From: CAZUDO01 sp964618895
GTDB taxonomy: Bacteria; Desulfobacterota; Binatia; DP-6
DNA: 56,429 nt
Direction of reading: 5' to 3'
Assembly (NCBI GenBank): GCA_964618895.1
Contig: CAZUDO010000050.1
Coordinates: 1 to 56,429, forward strand
The notes below the pieces were generated by a model. The model had not been told where the DNA came from. It did not search any database and saw nothing but the letters and a program-made list of their open reading frames with translations. Position numbers and translations under genes: made by a program. Below are positions 43,332 to 51,268 of the stretch, piece by piece; the first letter of the stretch is position 1, and each line of letters begins with the position of its first letter.

Positions 43332-46300
43332 CGCGCGTATCGTCCTCGAGCGGCGGCGGCTGGTACCGGCACACGCTGCGATACCGGCAGTACGGGTCGC
43401 ACGGGTCGGGTGCCACGTCGAACCGCCCGGCACGCACCGCACCGACCAGGCGGCGGATGCGTGCCGGCAGCGTCGGCGTGCCGTCGGCGGTGACCGCCTC
43501 CGGCGCCAGCAACGCCCGCGCAATCGGCCGCACGACCCGCCCCCGATCGCCGGCCAGCACGGCCACCAGCCCGCCGTCGTACAGCGTCCCGGGCCCGACT
43601 CCGGGCAGGTCGTGCGCGAGGGCCCCGAGCAGGTACACGGGAATCTGGAAGCTCGTCCGTCCGAGGTCCTTCTCCGGATCGAGCCGGGCCCCAAACCGGG
43701 TCGGGTCGCGGCTCACCTTGTAGTCGAGCACCCGGAGTAGCACGGCCTCCGTCCCCAGACGGTGGATCTCGACGCGATCGGGCCGGCCGGTCAGCTGCAG
43801 CGTCCCGCCCTCGGCATCCTCGAGCGTGAAATCGAGCGTCCGCTCGAGCCACCGCTCGACGGTGACACCCGCCGCGGCCTGCTCGCGCTGCTCGTCGTGC
43901 TCGCGCACGATCAGCTCGTCGAGCGCGGTCCCGAGGCTCCCCCAGGTGAGCGCGAACAGGTACGGATCCTTGGCGGCGACGATGCTCGCCATCCGCTCCC
44001 GCCCGCCCTCCATGAAGGTCCGCCCGAGCGCGCGGGCCGCCTCCAGGTCGACTGGCAGCACCGGCACCGCCGCGAAGAACTCCGACAGCACGTGATGCAT
44101 CAGCCGACCCCGCTCGGCGGCGGCGACCTCGAGCTCCGGCTCGTCGTCCTCGTCCACGCCGAGGATACGCGCCGTGAAGAAGCGGAAGCCGCAGCCGCCG
44201 AGGATCTCGAGCCGACTCGGGCTCCAGCGCATGGCGTCGAGGCGGGCGGCGAGCAGCGGGTCGCCCGCCACCCGGCCGACCCAGGCATCGGCGAGCACCT
44301 CCTTGGCGGCCGCGTCGGCGGTGAGGAAGTAGCGCGCCCGGCGCTCCTCGACCAGCGCGCGCGCGTCGATCGCCGCCAACCGGGCGGCGCCGTCCGGCAG
44401 CCGGGCACACAGGACGGGGCCCACACGATCGGGGCCGGCGTCGGGCGCCCGGCCCCAGCGTTCGAGCGCACTGCGCGCCACCAGCTCCGCCGGCTCGCCG
44501 CACTCCTCGACCGGCGGGATGAGCTCCGTCGGGTCGAGCGTCCGGTGCGGCAGGTCGCCTGCGATGCCGGCACGCACCTCGTCGACGAACGGCGACACGA
44601 CCGTCGGGTTGCCGCGCTCGTCGACCGTGGGCCACGACAGGACGAGTTCGCGCTCCGCCATCGACAGCGCGAGGAAGAAGAGAAACGGATCCTCCAGACT
44701 GGCCTCGCGCGCGGTGCGCAGCATACCCGCCAACGGCACCCCCTCCGCGCGGGCACCGAGGCGACGGCGCAGCAGCGCCGGCCCCAGACGGTTGATCTCC
44801 CGCCGGAGCGCGTCGGGGAGGAGCGGACTCTCGCTCCGCGGGGCGGGGAAGGTCCCGTCGTCGAGTCCCAGGAGGTAGACGATGTCGAAGTCCAGGCCGC
44901 GCGCATCGAGCACGCCGAGCGCGCGCACGCTCCCCACCGCCGTCGTCTGCTCCTCCAGCTGCCGGGTCTCGAGGGCGGCGAGCAGCAGCGGCACGAACTC
45001 GGCGAGCGGGATGCGTCCGATCCCGACCGCGCCGGCGATGCCACCGAGCGTGATCAGCGTGTCCTCGAAGCCGGCCCACGCCTGCCCATCCCGCCGGATC
45101 GTGGCCGCCGGTAGCCCCTCGGTCCGTACCGGACGCACGCCGAGCCGGGCGAGCGTCGACCGGAGCGCGCGGGCGTGCCCCGCCACCGTGCGTGGCCGGT
45201 CGAGATCCCGCACCACCCCGACCACCGCCAGCAGGCGATCCCGGCTGGCGGCCGGCGGAACCTCCGGGCCGTGCGCGAGACACTCGGCCAGTGGACGGGC
45301 GTGCTCGGCCACGAACCCCGTCCGGCGGAGGACGCGCGTCAGCTCCGGCGGTCCGGCACGCAGGTAGTCGCTGTCGAGGAGCGCTTCGAGCCGTCGGCGC
45401 GGCAGGCCCTCCGCCGCCGCCCGGAGCACGTGCATGGTCGTCTTCACCACCCCGCATCCGAGCAGCGGCGTGCCACGGCGGAAGTGGACGGGCACGCCGT
45501 AGCGCCGCGCCACGTCCTCGATCAGCTCGCCGTACGGCCCGAGATCCCGGGCGATGAGCGCACACCGTTCCGGCGCGAGCCCGTCGTCGAGCCGCCGGCG
45601 CACCTCGCCGAGGGCGGCCTCGACTTCGCGGTAGCGGCTCGGCGCCTCCAGCAACCGGATGGTACCGTCGGGCGCCACCGGGGCGGGTCGATCGGCGGCG
45701 AATACGCCCCGCAACGCCGCCGACAGGTTCCCCTGCCGCCCGCTGCGCACCACGAACGACGGCAGCACCTGGTCGGCGATGCCGGCATCGGCGACGAAGC
45801 GGTTCCAGGTGCGGTCGAGGAAACGTGTGGCATCCACGTTCTCGGGATGCGCAAACGCCACCAGCTCGGCGTCCCCCACCAGGCGGATCAGGCTGGTCGC
45901 GATCAGGAACTGCTGCAGGGAGTAGTCGTAGATCTCGGCAAACACGATGCGCCGCACACCGGCCAGCACACGCGGGGGCCGGCCCGCCGCCTCCGCCGCC
46001 GCCAGCGCCTCGCACACCCGCCACGCGCGCCCGGGGCGGTCGAGCATGCCGAGTCGGGCGAGCGCCGCCTCGTAGGCGGCGTACACGCGGCCGATGTGGA
46101 TCAGGCGTTCGGCATCGGCGCCGGCCGGCAGGGCCTCCGCGATCGCCCCCAACGCCTCGGGGTCGAGACAGGCCGCCTTCAGCTCCCCGATCAGGTCGAG
46201 CAGCGCGCGCAGGAGCCCGCGCCGGGGCAGGCGGAGCGCCTCTGGCAACTGCGCCCCCGCCAGGGCACGCGCCAGCACCACCGCGGCCATCTCGGGCGGT

Positions 46301-46488
46301 AGGACGCGGGCCGGGACACCGAGGTCGCGAGCCAGCGCATCGGTGAGCTGCGGGAACGTCGTCACGCCATGGCCCAGCAGGCACCCGGCGACGCGGGCCT
46401 GCTCGCGCAGTACGCTCGCGGCCTTGAGGGCCGTCGGGTAGACGACCAGGATCGCGGTGGTCAGCGGCTCTGGGTCAGGCGCACGCAC
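43324..46488 (-). CDS. addB: AddB-like PD-(D/E)XK nuclease subunit
   Basis: A 1054-residue partner of AddA. It has a helicase-like but apparently ATP-binding-deficient N-terminus: no GxGKT is seen where it would be expected (AILVVYPTALKAASVLREQA). Later segments are typical, for example GVLDARGLDFDIVYLLGLDD and MLRTAREASLEDPFLFFLAL. The nuclease domain has GRPDRVEI and LLRVLDYKVSRDP. The four-cysteine iron-sulphur staple is visible as one Cys in ILGGCGFRFF plus Cys1030, 1034 and 1040 in CDPYCRYRSVC. It starts with GTG 28 bp inside the CDGSH gene and overlaps addA by 8 bp. Confidence 0.85.
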   Translation of the reverse strand: MRAPDPEPLTTAILVVYPTALKAASVLREQARVAGCLLGHGVTTFPQLTDALARDLGVPARVLPPEMAAVVLARALAGAQLPEALRLPRRGLLRALLDLIGELKAACLDPEALGAIAEALPAGADAERLIHIGRVYAAYEAALARLGMLDRPGRAWRVCEALAAAEAAGRPPRVLAGVRRIVFAEIYDYSLQQFLIATSLIRLVGDAELVAFAHPENVDATRFLDRTWNRFVADAGIADQVLPSFVVRSGRQGNLSAALRGVFAADRPAPVAPDGTIRLLEAPSRYREVEAALGEVRRRLDDGLAPERCALIARDLGPYGELIEDVARRYGVPVHFRRGTPLLGCGVVKTTMHVLRAAAEGLPRRRLEALLDSDYLRAGPPELTRVLRRTGFVAEHARPLAECLAHGPEVPPAASRDRLLAVVGVVRDLDRPRTVAGHARALRSTLARLGVRPVRTEGLPAATIRRDGQAWAGFEDTLITLGGIAGAVGIGRIPLAEFVPLLLAALETRQLEEQTTAVGSVRALGVLDARGLDFDIVYLLGLDDGTFPAPRSESPLLPDALRREINRLGPALLRRRLGARAEGVPLAGMLRTAREASLEDPFLFFLALSMAERELVLSWPTVDERGNPTVVSPFVDEVRAGIAGDLPHRTLDPTELIPPVEECGEPAELVARSALERWGRAPDAGPDRVGPVLCARLPDGAARLAAIDARALVEERRARYFLTADAAAKEVLADAWVGRVAGDPLLAARLDAMRWSPSRLEILGGCGFRFFTARILGVDEDDEPELEVAAAERGRLMHHVLSEFFAAVPVLPVDLEAARALGRTFMEGGRERMASIVAAKDPYLFALTWGSLGTALDELIVREHDEQREQAAAGVTVERWLERTLDFTLEDAEGGTLQLTGRPDRVEIHRLGTEAVLLRVLDYKVSRDPTRFGARLDPEKDLGRTSFQIPVYLLGALAHDLPGVGPGTLYDGGLVAVLAGDRGRVVRPIARALLAPEAVTADGTPTLPARIRRLVGAVRAGRFDVAPDPCDPYCRYRSVCRYQPPPLEDDTRDG

Positions 46489-46676
46489 TCGGTCGCCTGA
46501 AATCCGACTTTCTTGTGCGTGCTGTCACAGAACGGCTTGGTGGACGATTGTCCACAACGGCAGAGATAGATGGCACCGTCCTCGGGGGGATACGCTGCCC
46601 CCTCGAAGTCGGTCACGTCGGCCCCCGAGACTTCGTACGGGCCGCTCTTGTGCACGCGAATAGTCACCCGGGACAT
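46461..46676 (-). CDS. CDGSH-type iron-sulphur protein
   Basis: A 71-residue protein with one CDGSH domain, LCRCGQSSTKPFCDSTHKKV, whose CxC, C and H ligands bind a labile [2Fe-2S] cluster. Bacterial members are small redox or cluster-transfer proteins of uncertain role. A strong ribosome site (GGAGGGGAGGA) precedes ATG 46676 and fixes the start. Its end overlaps addB by 28 bp. Since AddB carries a 4Fe-4S staple, a cluster-related connection is conceivable, but nothing in the sequence proves it. It is divergent from the 90-residue gene at 46846. Confidence 0.88.
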   Translation of the reverse strand: MSRVTIRVHKSGPYEVSGADVTDFEGAAYPPEDGAIYLCRCGQSSTKPFCDSTHKKVGFQATECVRLTQSR

Positions 46677-46845
46677 ACTTATCCTCCCCTCCTCGATCGC
46701 AGTGCCCCCCGTTGTGCCCGCGGAGCTGCGGGCGGTCAACGCGCCGTGCCGTAGCGCCACGTCGTCGCAGCATTGCAGGGTTCGGCGTCTTGGCGACCGG
46801 CGAAAACAGGGCATTTCACAGGGGCCGGACGGCACGATACCTGCT

Positions 46846-47118
46846 ATGCCCTCCGGCATGGCACGCTCGAGAGCAGCGGTAGCGCGGGTCGTCCGCAATC
46901 CGGACGGCGTGCGCGGGGGGACGGTGAGGATCGAGGAGGACTGCCTCGACCTGGATGTCGTGACGGCACGCGAGATCGGCCTCCTGCGGAGCTGGGTGGG
47001 ACGGGTGAACGGCCCGACATACCCCCAACCCTACCTGGAGGAAGGCCCGCCCGGCCATTTCCGCCTGTACGTGGGCGAGGCGGCCGAGCGCGTGCGAACC
47101 CAGCAGGGCATGTTCTAG
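46846..47118 (+). CDS. small hypothetical protein
   Basis: A 90-residue soluble protein starting MPSGMARSRAAVARVVRNPD (a second Met at 46858 is also possible). The central part GTVRIEEDCLDLDVVTAREI then GLLRSWVGRVNGP is amphipathic, and the C-terminus is PPGHFRLYVGEAAERVRTQQ. No domain is recognised. Codon use matches its neighbours and the composition is protein-like, so it is probably real. It is divergent from the CDGSH gene and ends 48 bp before the convergent Cys-rich gene. Confidence 0.55.
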   Translation: MPSGMARSRAAVARVVRNPDGVRGGTVRIEEDCLDLDVVTAREIGLLRSWVGRVNGPTYPQPYLEEGPPGHFRLYVGEAAERVRTQQGMF

Positions 47119-47166
47119 CGACGCCCGTCGCCCCGCTTTACCCCTGACGCCGCCGAGCGCCCGAGG

Positions 47167-47841
47167 CTAGCTGCAACCCACCGGGCACCCGCACACGTTG
47201 GGGATGCCGTAGGAGTCCACACCACAGTCGGCGTGGGTCGTGCACACGGCGTTGTCCGGGCAGTAGCAGGTGCAGTTTCCGCCGCCGCCACCGTCGCTCG
47301 TGCACGTCCCGTCCGGCCCGCATTGCGTCCCGGCGGGGCAGCACACGTTCTGCGGGCTGCAGTCGATGGGATAGCCGGCCGGACAGCAGCGGCTGTCGGC
47401 GCGGCAGGTGTTGTCGGCCGGGCAGCAGACGCCGCTGGCGCACACGGTCGGGAACGCCGGGTCCTGGCACTGCTTCGGCACCCGGAACAGGGGCGGGATG
47501 ATGCACTGGCCCTGCACGCACGTCCTGCCGAAGCTGCACGGCGGATCGGTGGGCCCGTCGCAGGAAAAAGCACACGTGGGCTGGGGCGGAAAAACCCGCG
47601 TCGTCGACAGCCGGCACGACTGCAGGAGGTTCTTCCAACAGAGCTTGTACAGATGCTGCCGTCCGCGGCGGTCACTCGCGACGCAGAGCGGCCGGAACAC
47701 CTGGCACAGCTGACGGCACTGCCGGGCGACGCGTGGGTTGGCGTGAGCCGGCGCGGCGCACACGGCCAGGAGGGCCAGCGTGACGAGCAGGAGCCTGCCA
47801 GACATGCCGAGCGGCGTGCGAGCGGGGATGCGGAGCGCCAT
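47167..47841 (-). CDS. exported cysteine-rich protein
   Basis: A 224-residue protein (212 from the second Met at 47805) with a signal peptide SGRLLLVTLALLAVCAAPAH. The mature 187 residues contain about 30 cysteines. The N-terminal part (RQCRQLCQVFRPLC...) is followed by granulin-like CC repeats: VCCPADNTCRADSRCCPAGY, IDCSPQNVCCPAGTQCGPDG, then a glycine stretch and GNCTCYCPDNAVCTTHADCG. The regular spacing suggests a disulphide-stacked rod on the cell surface or in the outer layer. No enzyme motif is present. Its 3' neighbour is convergent and its 5' side faces tRNA-Ser. Confidence 0.7.
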   Translation of the reverse strand: MALRIPARTPLGMSGRLLLVTLALLAVCAAPAHANPRVARQCRQLCQVFRPLCVASDRRGRQHLYKLCWKNLLQSCRLSTTRVFPPQPTCAFSCDGPTDPPCSFGRTCVQGQCIIPPLFRVPKQCQDPAFPTVCASGVCCPADNTCRADSRCCPAGYPIDCSPQNVCCPAGTQCGPDGTCTSDGGGGGNCTCYCPDNAVCTTHADCGVDSYGIPNVCGCPVGCS

Positions 47842-47971
47842 ACCGTCGTGTCTTGCACCTTGCGTGCCGCCCCGCGCGGGACCGTTGTCGACCGTGTCGT
47901 CACGCGGCACCTGCCCGGGGGCGTCACCACAATGCCGCCGTCCACGTCGCCGTGACGGCCACACGGCCGAC

Positions 47972-47993
47972 ACCGGGAACCCTACCGGGAACC
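47972..47993. repeat. tandem 10-bp direct repeat beside tRNA-Ser
   Basis: ACCGGGAACC occurs at 47972-47981 and 47984-47993, a 12-bp period, 48 bp beyond the 3' end of tRNA-Ser. The layout parallels the repeat pair beyond tRNA-Arg. No integrase fragment is recognised here. Confidence 0.45.
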
Positions 47994-48040
47994 TTTTCGA
48001 CGCCCTCCGCCAAGCCCCCGGGGTTCCGAGACGGAATCAG

Positions 48041-48130
48041 CGGAGAGGGAGGGATTCGAACCCTCGGTAGAGATTTTGTCCCTACACACGCTTAGCAGGC
48101 GTGCACCTTCGACCACTCGGTCACCTCTCC
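48041..48130 (-). tRNA. tRNA-Ser(GCT)
   Basis: A 90-nt class II tRNA on the minus strand. The acceptor GGAGAGG pairs with CCTCTCC and discriminator G. The anticodon loop CTGCTAA gives anticodon GCT. A long variable arm (GTAGGGACAAAATCTCTAC) and the T arm GGGTTCGAATCCC are present. CCA is not encoded. Confidence 0.95.
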
Positions 48131-48186
48131 CGAACGGAGCAGAGCGGACTACCACGTCGGCCGGGGCATCGCCACCGGCGTGCCAG

Positions 48187-49353
48187 CTAGCGGCCGCGCG
48201 GTGGGATCGCCGCTTCGGCGACCGCGAACACCGTCGCGTCGTCGACCTGCGGCAGCCGCGCGGCGGGCGCGCCGGGTACGAAGCCGCGCGCCACCAGCAG
48301 CGCCGCGGCGGCGGTACCCCGGGCACGCCATTTCCCGCCGCGCCCGATCTCCACCACGCCGACCGGCCGCCACTCGGCCGCGTGTGCGTACAGCGCCACC
48401 CGGAAGTACTCGGGGGGCGCGTTCGTCACCCCCTGCACCGCGCCGTCCGTCCTCCGCATGCGCAGGCGTGGACGGGCCAGGGCCACCGCCCACGCCTTGG
48501 GCGTGCCGTCGGCACGGAAGACGCCGTAGTGCGCGGCCTCGGAGGTGCTCGTGTCGTCCGCGCGATCGAACGCCGAGTGGTGCTCGAAGCGCGTCGTGCG
48601 CGGCTCGATGCAGCCGAAGAACGCGCGCTGCCCGTTTTCGTTGAGGCCTCGCCCGCCCGCCGTCGGCAGCCCGGTCTCCCCCATGATCACCGACCGCCCC
48701 GGGGGCACGAGCGCCACCAGGCCCAGGTACCGGTTCACGCTGTACCCGCACGCGGTCTGCGGCAGCCGCGCGTCCGCCGCGTACGGATTGGCCGAAGGGA
48801 ACACCCAGTCACCGAGCTGGAGCAGCTCCGGGTTCTCCTCGTAGCGTACCAGCGGTTCGCGGGTCGTGACCGGACGACCGGTCGCGCTGCGCACCTCCGC
48901 CATGACGGTTTCGAGCCACAGAAGCGTGTACCGTCCTGCCGCCCAGCCGCCATGTCCGATGACGAACCCGTCCGCACAGCGCCGCATCCGGACGGCGCGC
49001 CGGAGGCTCCGCCGATGGTGCGGGTCGGGAACGTCGACCAGTACCACCCGGAAGCCGGCGCGCTTGAAGACGCGACAGACCAGTGCCGCACCGGGGGTCG
49101 CCGCGGACAGACTGATGGCCCGGAAGCCCCGACGGTGCAGCTCACGCGCCTCGACGCGCAGCGCCATTGCGCGTGGCCGCGTGTCGGTGCGCGCCCGATA
49201 CGCCACCAGTCGACCACCCCCGAGCAGGTCGGGCACCGTGACGGCCGCCACGTGTGCGGGAGCCGCCAGGGCGAGAAACGCAACCAGCAGCGCAGTGCGC
49301 GTTCCGCATGGCGCATGCGCTTGACGCCGCAAGCGCCACTGCGGGAGAAGCAC
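48187..49353 (-). CDS. exported GH17-like protein lacking the usual acid/base residue
   Basis: About 388 residues with a signal peptide (TALLVAFLALAAPAHVAA). The mature chain follows the TIM-barrel pattern of GH17/beta-1,3-glucanase-like proteins: HRRGFRAISLSAATPGAALV, FKRAGFRVVLVDVPD, TGRPVTTREPLVRYEENPEL, DWVFPSANPYA and MGETGLPTAGGRGLNENGQR. The nucleophile region GETG is present (Glu226 from this start). But where GH17 enzymes have VGNE, this one reads IGHG, so the expected Glu is Gly135. The start is uncertain: GTG 49353 gives a sensible leader, while ATG 49410 would share CATG with the divergent gene. Assignment is by pattern only. Confidence 0.5.
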   Translation of the reverse strand: MLLPQWRLRRQAHAPCGTRTALLVAFLALAAPAHVAAVTVPDLLGGGRLVAYRARTDTRPRAMALRVEARELHRRGFRAISLSAATPGAALVCRVFKRAGFRVVLVDVPDPHHRRSLRRAVRMRRCADGFVIGHGGWAAGRYTLLWLETVMAEVRSATGRPVTTREPLVRYEENPELLQLGDWVFPSANPYAADARLPQTACGYSVNRYLGLVALVPPGRSVIMGETGLPTAGGRGLNENGQRAFFGCIEPRTTRFEHHSAFDRADDTSTSEAAHYGVFRADGTPKAWAVALARPRLRMRRTDGAVQGVTNAPPEYFRVALYAHAAEWRPVGVVEIGRGGKWRARGTAAAALLVARGFVPGAPAARLPQVDDATVFAVAEAAIPPRGR

Positions 49354-49408
49354 ACCCGGGCGCCGGAGCCGCGTACACGGCTGCGGACGCCCGTGGGAGG
49401 GGTCCCGC

Positions 49409-49726
49409 ATGTTCACGCCTGGAGAGCGCGCCGCCGGCGCGCTCGTCGTCATCAACTTCGCCCTACAACTCTTCGACGGGGTGGCCACCTACGTGGGCCT
49501 GGGTGCGGGCTTCGCGGAAGGCAACCCGCTGCTGGTGTGGGCCTTTGACCGCGTCGGCCCCGCATCGGCGCTGTGCCTGTTCAAGCTCGAGGCCTGCGCC
49601 TGCCTGCTGCTCGTCTGGCACCTGCGGCGGAGCCGTCTGGCCGTGCCGGCGCTCGCCACCAGCGCCGTCGTGTACGTGACCTGTTCGCTCGCGCCCTGGA
49701 CCGCGGTGCTGGCCACGCTCTACTAG
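49409..49726 (+). CDS. DUF5658-type small membrane protein
   Basis: A 105-residue protein with three or four membrane helices: GALVVINFALQLFDGVATYV, FAEGNPLLVWAFDRVGPASA, LFKLEACACLLLVWHL and LATSAVVYVTCSLAPWTAVL. The N-terminal 'LN..LQ.FDG..TY.GL' and 'EGNPL' signature is that of the DUF5658 family of unknown function. GGGAGGGG lies 8 bp before the ATG, which supports the start. Its ATG shares CATG with a possible start of the divergent exported gene, and its stop shares CTAG with the convergent gene. Confidence 0.78.
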   Translation: MFTPGERAAGALVVINFALQLFDGVATYVGLGAGFAEGNPLLVWAFDRVGPASALCLFKLEACACLLLVWHLRRSRLAVPALATSAVVYVTCSLAPWTAVLATLY

Positions 49727-50100
49727 TAGTAGAGCGCCTCGTAGATCGACGAGTTCTCGAGCGTACGGGAGCGCGGCGACGGCGTATCAGCGTAGTCGGC
49801 GCCGAAGAACTCGAGCGGCCGGCTGCCGTCCAGGTTCGACGCCGTCACCATGTACGTGCCGCCGGCAGCAGGCACCCACAGCGCATAGGCCGAGCGCGTG
49901 TCACCGCCTGTCAGCACTCCCACCACGCCGCCGACCACCAAGCCGCCCACCGCCATCATCGCCTTGCAGGGCGTATAGAAGAGGTTGAGTGCAGCCGCCC
50001 CGAGTGCCAAGCCGGCGTCTCCGGCCCCACTCGCACGCGCTGTGCCGGGTGCCCCCGCAACGGCCCCGAGGGCCAGAAGTCCGATGATGAGCGAGCGCAT
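49723..50100 (-). CDS. small exported protein of unknown function
   Basis: A 125-residue protein with signal peptide MRSLIIGLLALGAVAGAPGT then ARASG. The mature part contains ALNLFYTPCKAMMAVGGLVV and GGVVGVLTGGDTRSAYALWV, then PAAGGTYMVTASNLDG and PLEFFGADY. This resembles a family of short exported proteins in deltaproteobacteria-like genomes. Function is unknown. The start at 50100 was preferred to 50151 because the leader begins there and GAAGGAGGAACC precedes it. It ends convergently with the DUF5658 gene, the two TAG stops sharing CTAG. Confidence 0.68.
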   Translation of the reverse strand: MRSLIIGLLALGAVAGAPGTARASGAGDAGLALGAAALNLFYTPCKAMMAVGGLVVGGVVGVLTGGDTRSAYALWVPAAGGTYMVTASNLDGSRPLEFFGADYADTPSPRSRTLENSSIYEALYY

Positions 50101-50160
50101 GTGTGGGGTTCCTCCTTCTCGACCTGTGCCACGTCGGGGCGCCGGTGGCAAGCGCGAAAT

Positions 50161-50694
50161 TCACAGCGCCGCGAGGGCGGCCTCGTAGCACGACAGGTCG
50201 CTGTCCCTGAACAGCACGAACCGGACTACCTCCAGGGCACCCCGATGCGCGTCGGTGACCCCCGCCACCGTGGCGAGCGCGATCGGCGCCGCCGCGGCGA
50301 TTGGGAACCGGTACGCACCGGTGGAGATGGAGGGGAACGCGAGCGAGCGGATGCCGGTGGCGATCGCGACCTCGAGGCTGCGGCGGTAGGCACTCGCCAG
50401 CAGCGTCGCCTCGCCGTGGCGCCCGTCGCGATAGACCGGGCCGACGGTGTGGATCACGTACCATGCCGGCAGACGTCCGGCCCGCGTCAACTTGGCGTCG
50501 CCGGTCGCACATCCGCCGAGCGTACGGCATTCCCCGAGGATGCTCGGCCCGCCGGCGCGATGAATCGCGCCGTCGACCCCGCCACCGCCCAGCAGGGTCG
50601 TGTTGGCAGCGTTCACGATGGCATCGACCGCCTCCCGGGTGATGTCCCCCTGCACCAGCTCGAGGCGGGTGCCGGCGATGGTGCGCGTGCGCAT
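50161..50694 (-). CDS. macrodomain protein (O-acetyl-ADP-ribose deacetylase-like)
   Basis: A 177-residue macrodomain of the MacroD/YmdB-macro type, which removes ADP-ribose or O-acetyl groups from ADP-ribosylated substrates. The key residues are all present: VQGDITREAVDAIVNAANTT, LLGGGGVDGAIHRAGG, ATGDAKLTRAGRLPAWYVIH, TVGPVY and the second ligand loop FPSISTGAYRFPI. The start at 50694 (MRTRTIAGTRLELVQGDIT) gives the usual N-terminus. It lies 60 bp upstream of the small exported gene on the same strand, and is divergent from the 135-residue gene. Confidence 0.9.
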   Translation of the reverse strand: MRTRTIAGTRLELVQGDITREAVDAIVNAANTTLLGGGGVDGAIHRAGGPSILGECRTLGGCATGDAKLTRAGRLPAWYVIHTVGPVYRDGRHGEATLLASAYRRSLEVAIATGIRSLAFPSISTGAYRFPIAAAAPIALATVAGVTDAHRGALEVVRFVLFRDSDLSCYEAALAAL

Positions 50695-50807
50695 GGCCGC
50701 TCCCGCAGGCGCGCTAGCACGGGCCCCCGGCCGCCGCAATGCACGAGTTGCGCCCGTGCAGCCGGCAGGCTAGAGAATCCCTGGCTGAACACGCAGGAGG
50801 AGGCACG

Positions 50808-51215
50808 ATGGGGCACTCGGTGGAAGGAGAGGTCGGGACCGCCGTCGGGGTCGAGGGGGAGCCGGCCGCCGTCGTCTTCGTCAGCGATCGCCAGGGGGCC
50901 GCGCTGCAACGACGCGAGCGCTGCCTCAAGCTCGCCGGCATCGTGTACGACATCGAGGCCGAGCGACGGCCGTCGGGCACGTACTACAAGCTCTGCGTGC
51001 GCGAGCAGGACGCGGTCGCGGCGCATCTGGCCCTGCAGATGGGCGGCTGCAGCCGCTCGTCCCGCATGCGCCAGCCCCAGCCCACCGTCGGCGCCACCCT
51101 GCGCGACATGGCGCGCACCCTGTGGGAGGAGATCCTGCTCCTGGTCGGCCGAGTGACCGACTTCGTCCGCGAGACCGCGCCCCGGCTGCTCACGGACCGC
51201 CGCTCCGCCCGCTAG
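50808..51215 (+). CDS. hypothetical protein
   Basis: A 135-residue soluble protein. GGAGGAGG seven bases before ATG 50808 is a strong ribosome site and fixes the start. The N-terminal half has FVSDRQGAALQRRERCLKLA, GIVYDIEAERRPSGTYYKLC and VREQDAVAAHLALQMGG, a possible small alpha/beta domain. The C-terminal half is helical (TLRDMARTLWEEILLLVGRV, TDFVRETAPRLL). No family is recognised. It precedes clpB by 53 bp on the same strand and could share its transcript. Confidence 0.65.
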   Translation: MGHSVEGEVGTAVGVEGEPAAVVFVSDRQGAALQRRERCLKLAGIVYDIEAERRPSGTYYKLCVREQDAVAAHLALQMGGCSRSSRMRQPQPTVGATLRDMARTLWEEILLLVGRVTDFVRETAPRLLTDRRSAR

Positions 51216-51268
51216 GGTCCGCCCCTCGCCTTGACGCATCGCTCGATGGTGCGCAGCTTCGCCGCACC

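Noticed and set aside
46570..46845. Longer version of the 90-residue gene starting upstream of 46846
   Set aside because: The upstream codons overlap the CDGSH gene and its ribosome site on the other strand and have no protein-like pattern.
51216..51268. Heat-shock promoter or CIRCE element before clpB
   Set aside because: No sigma-32-like pair with proper spacing and no CIRCE palindrome is visible in the 53 bp.
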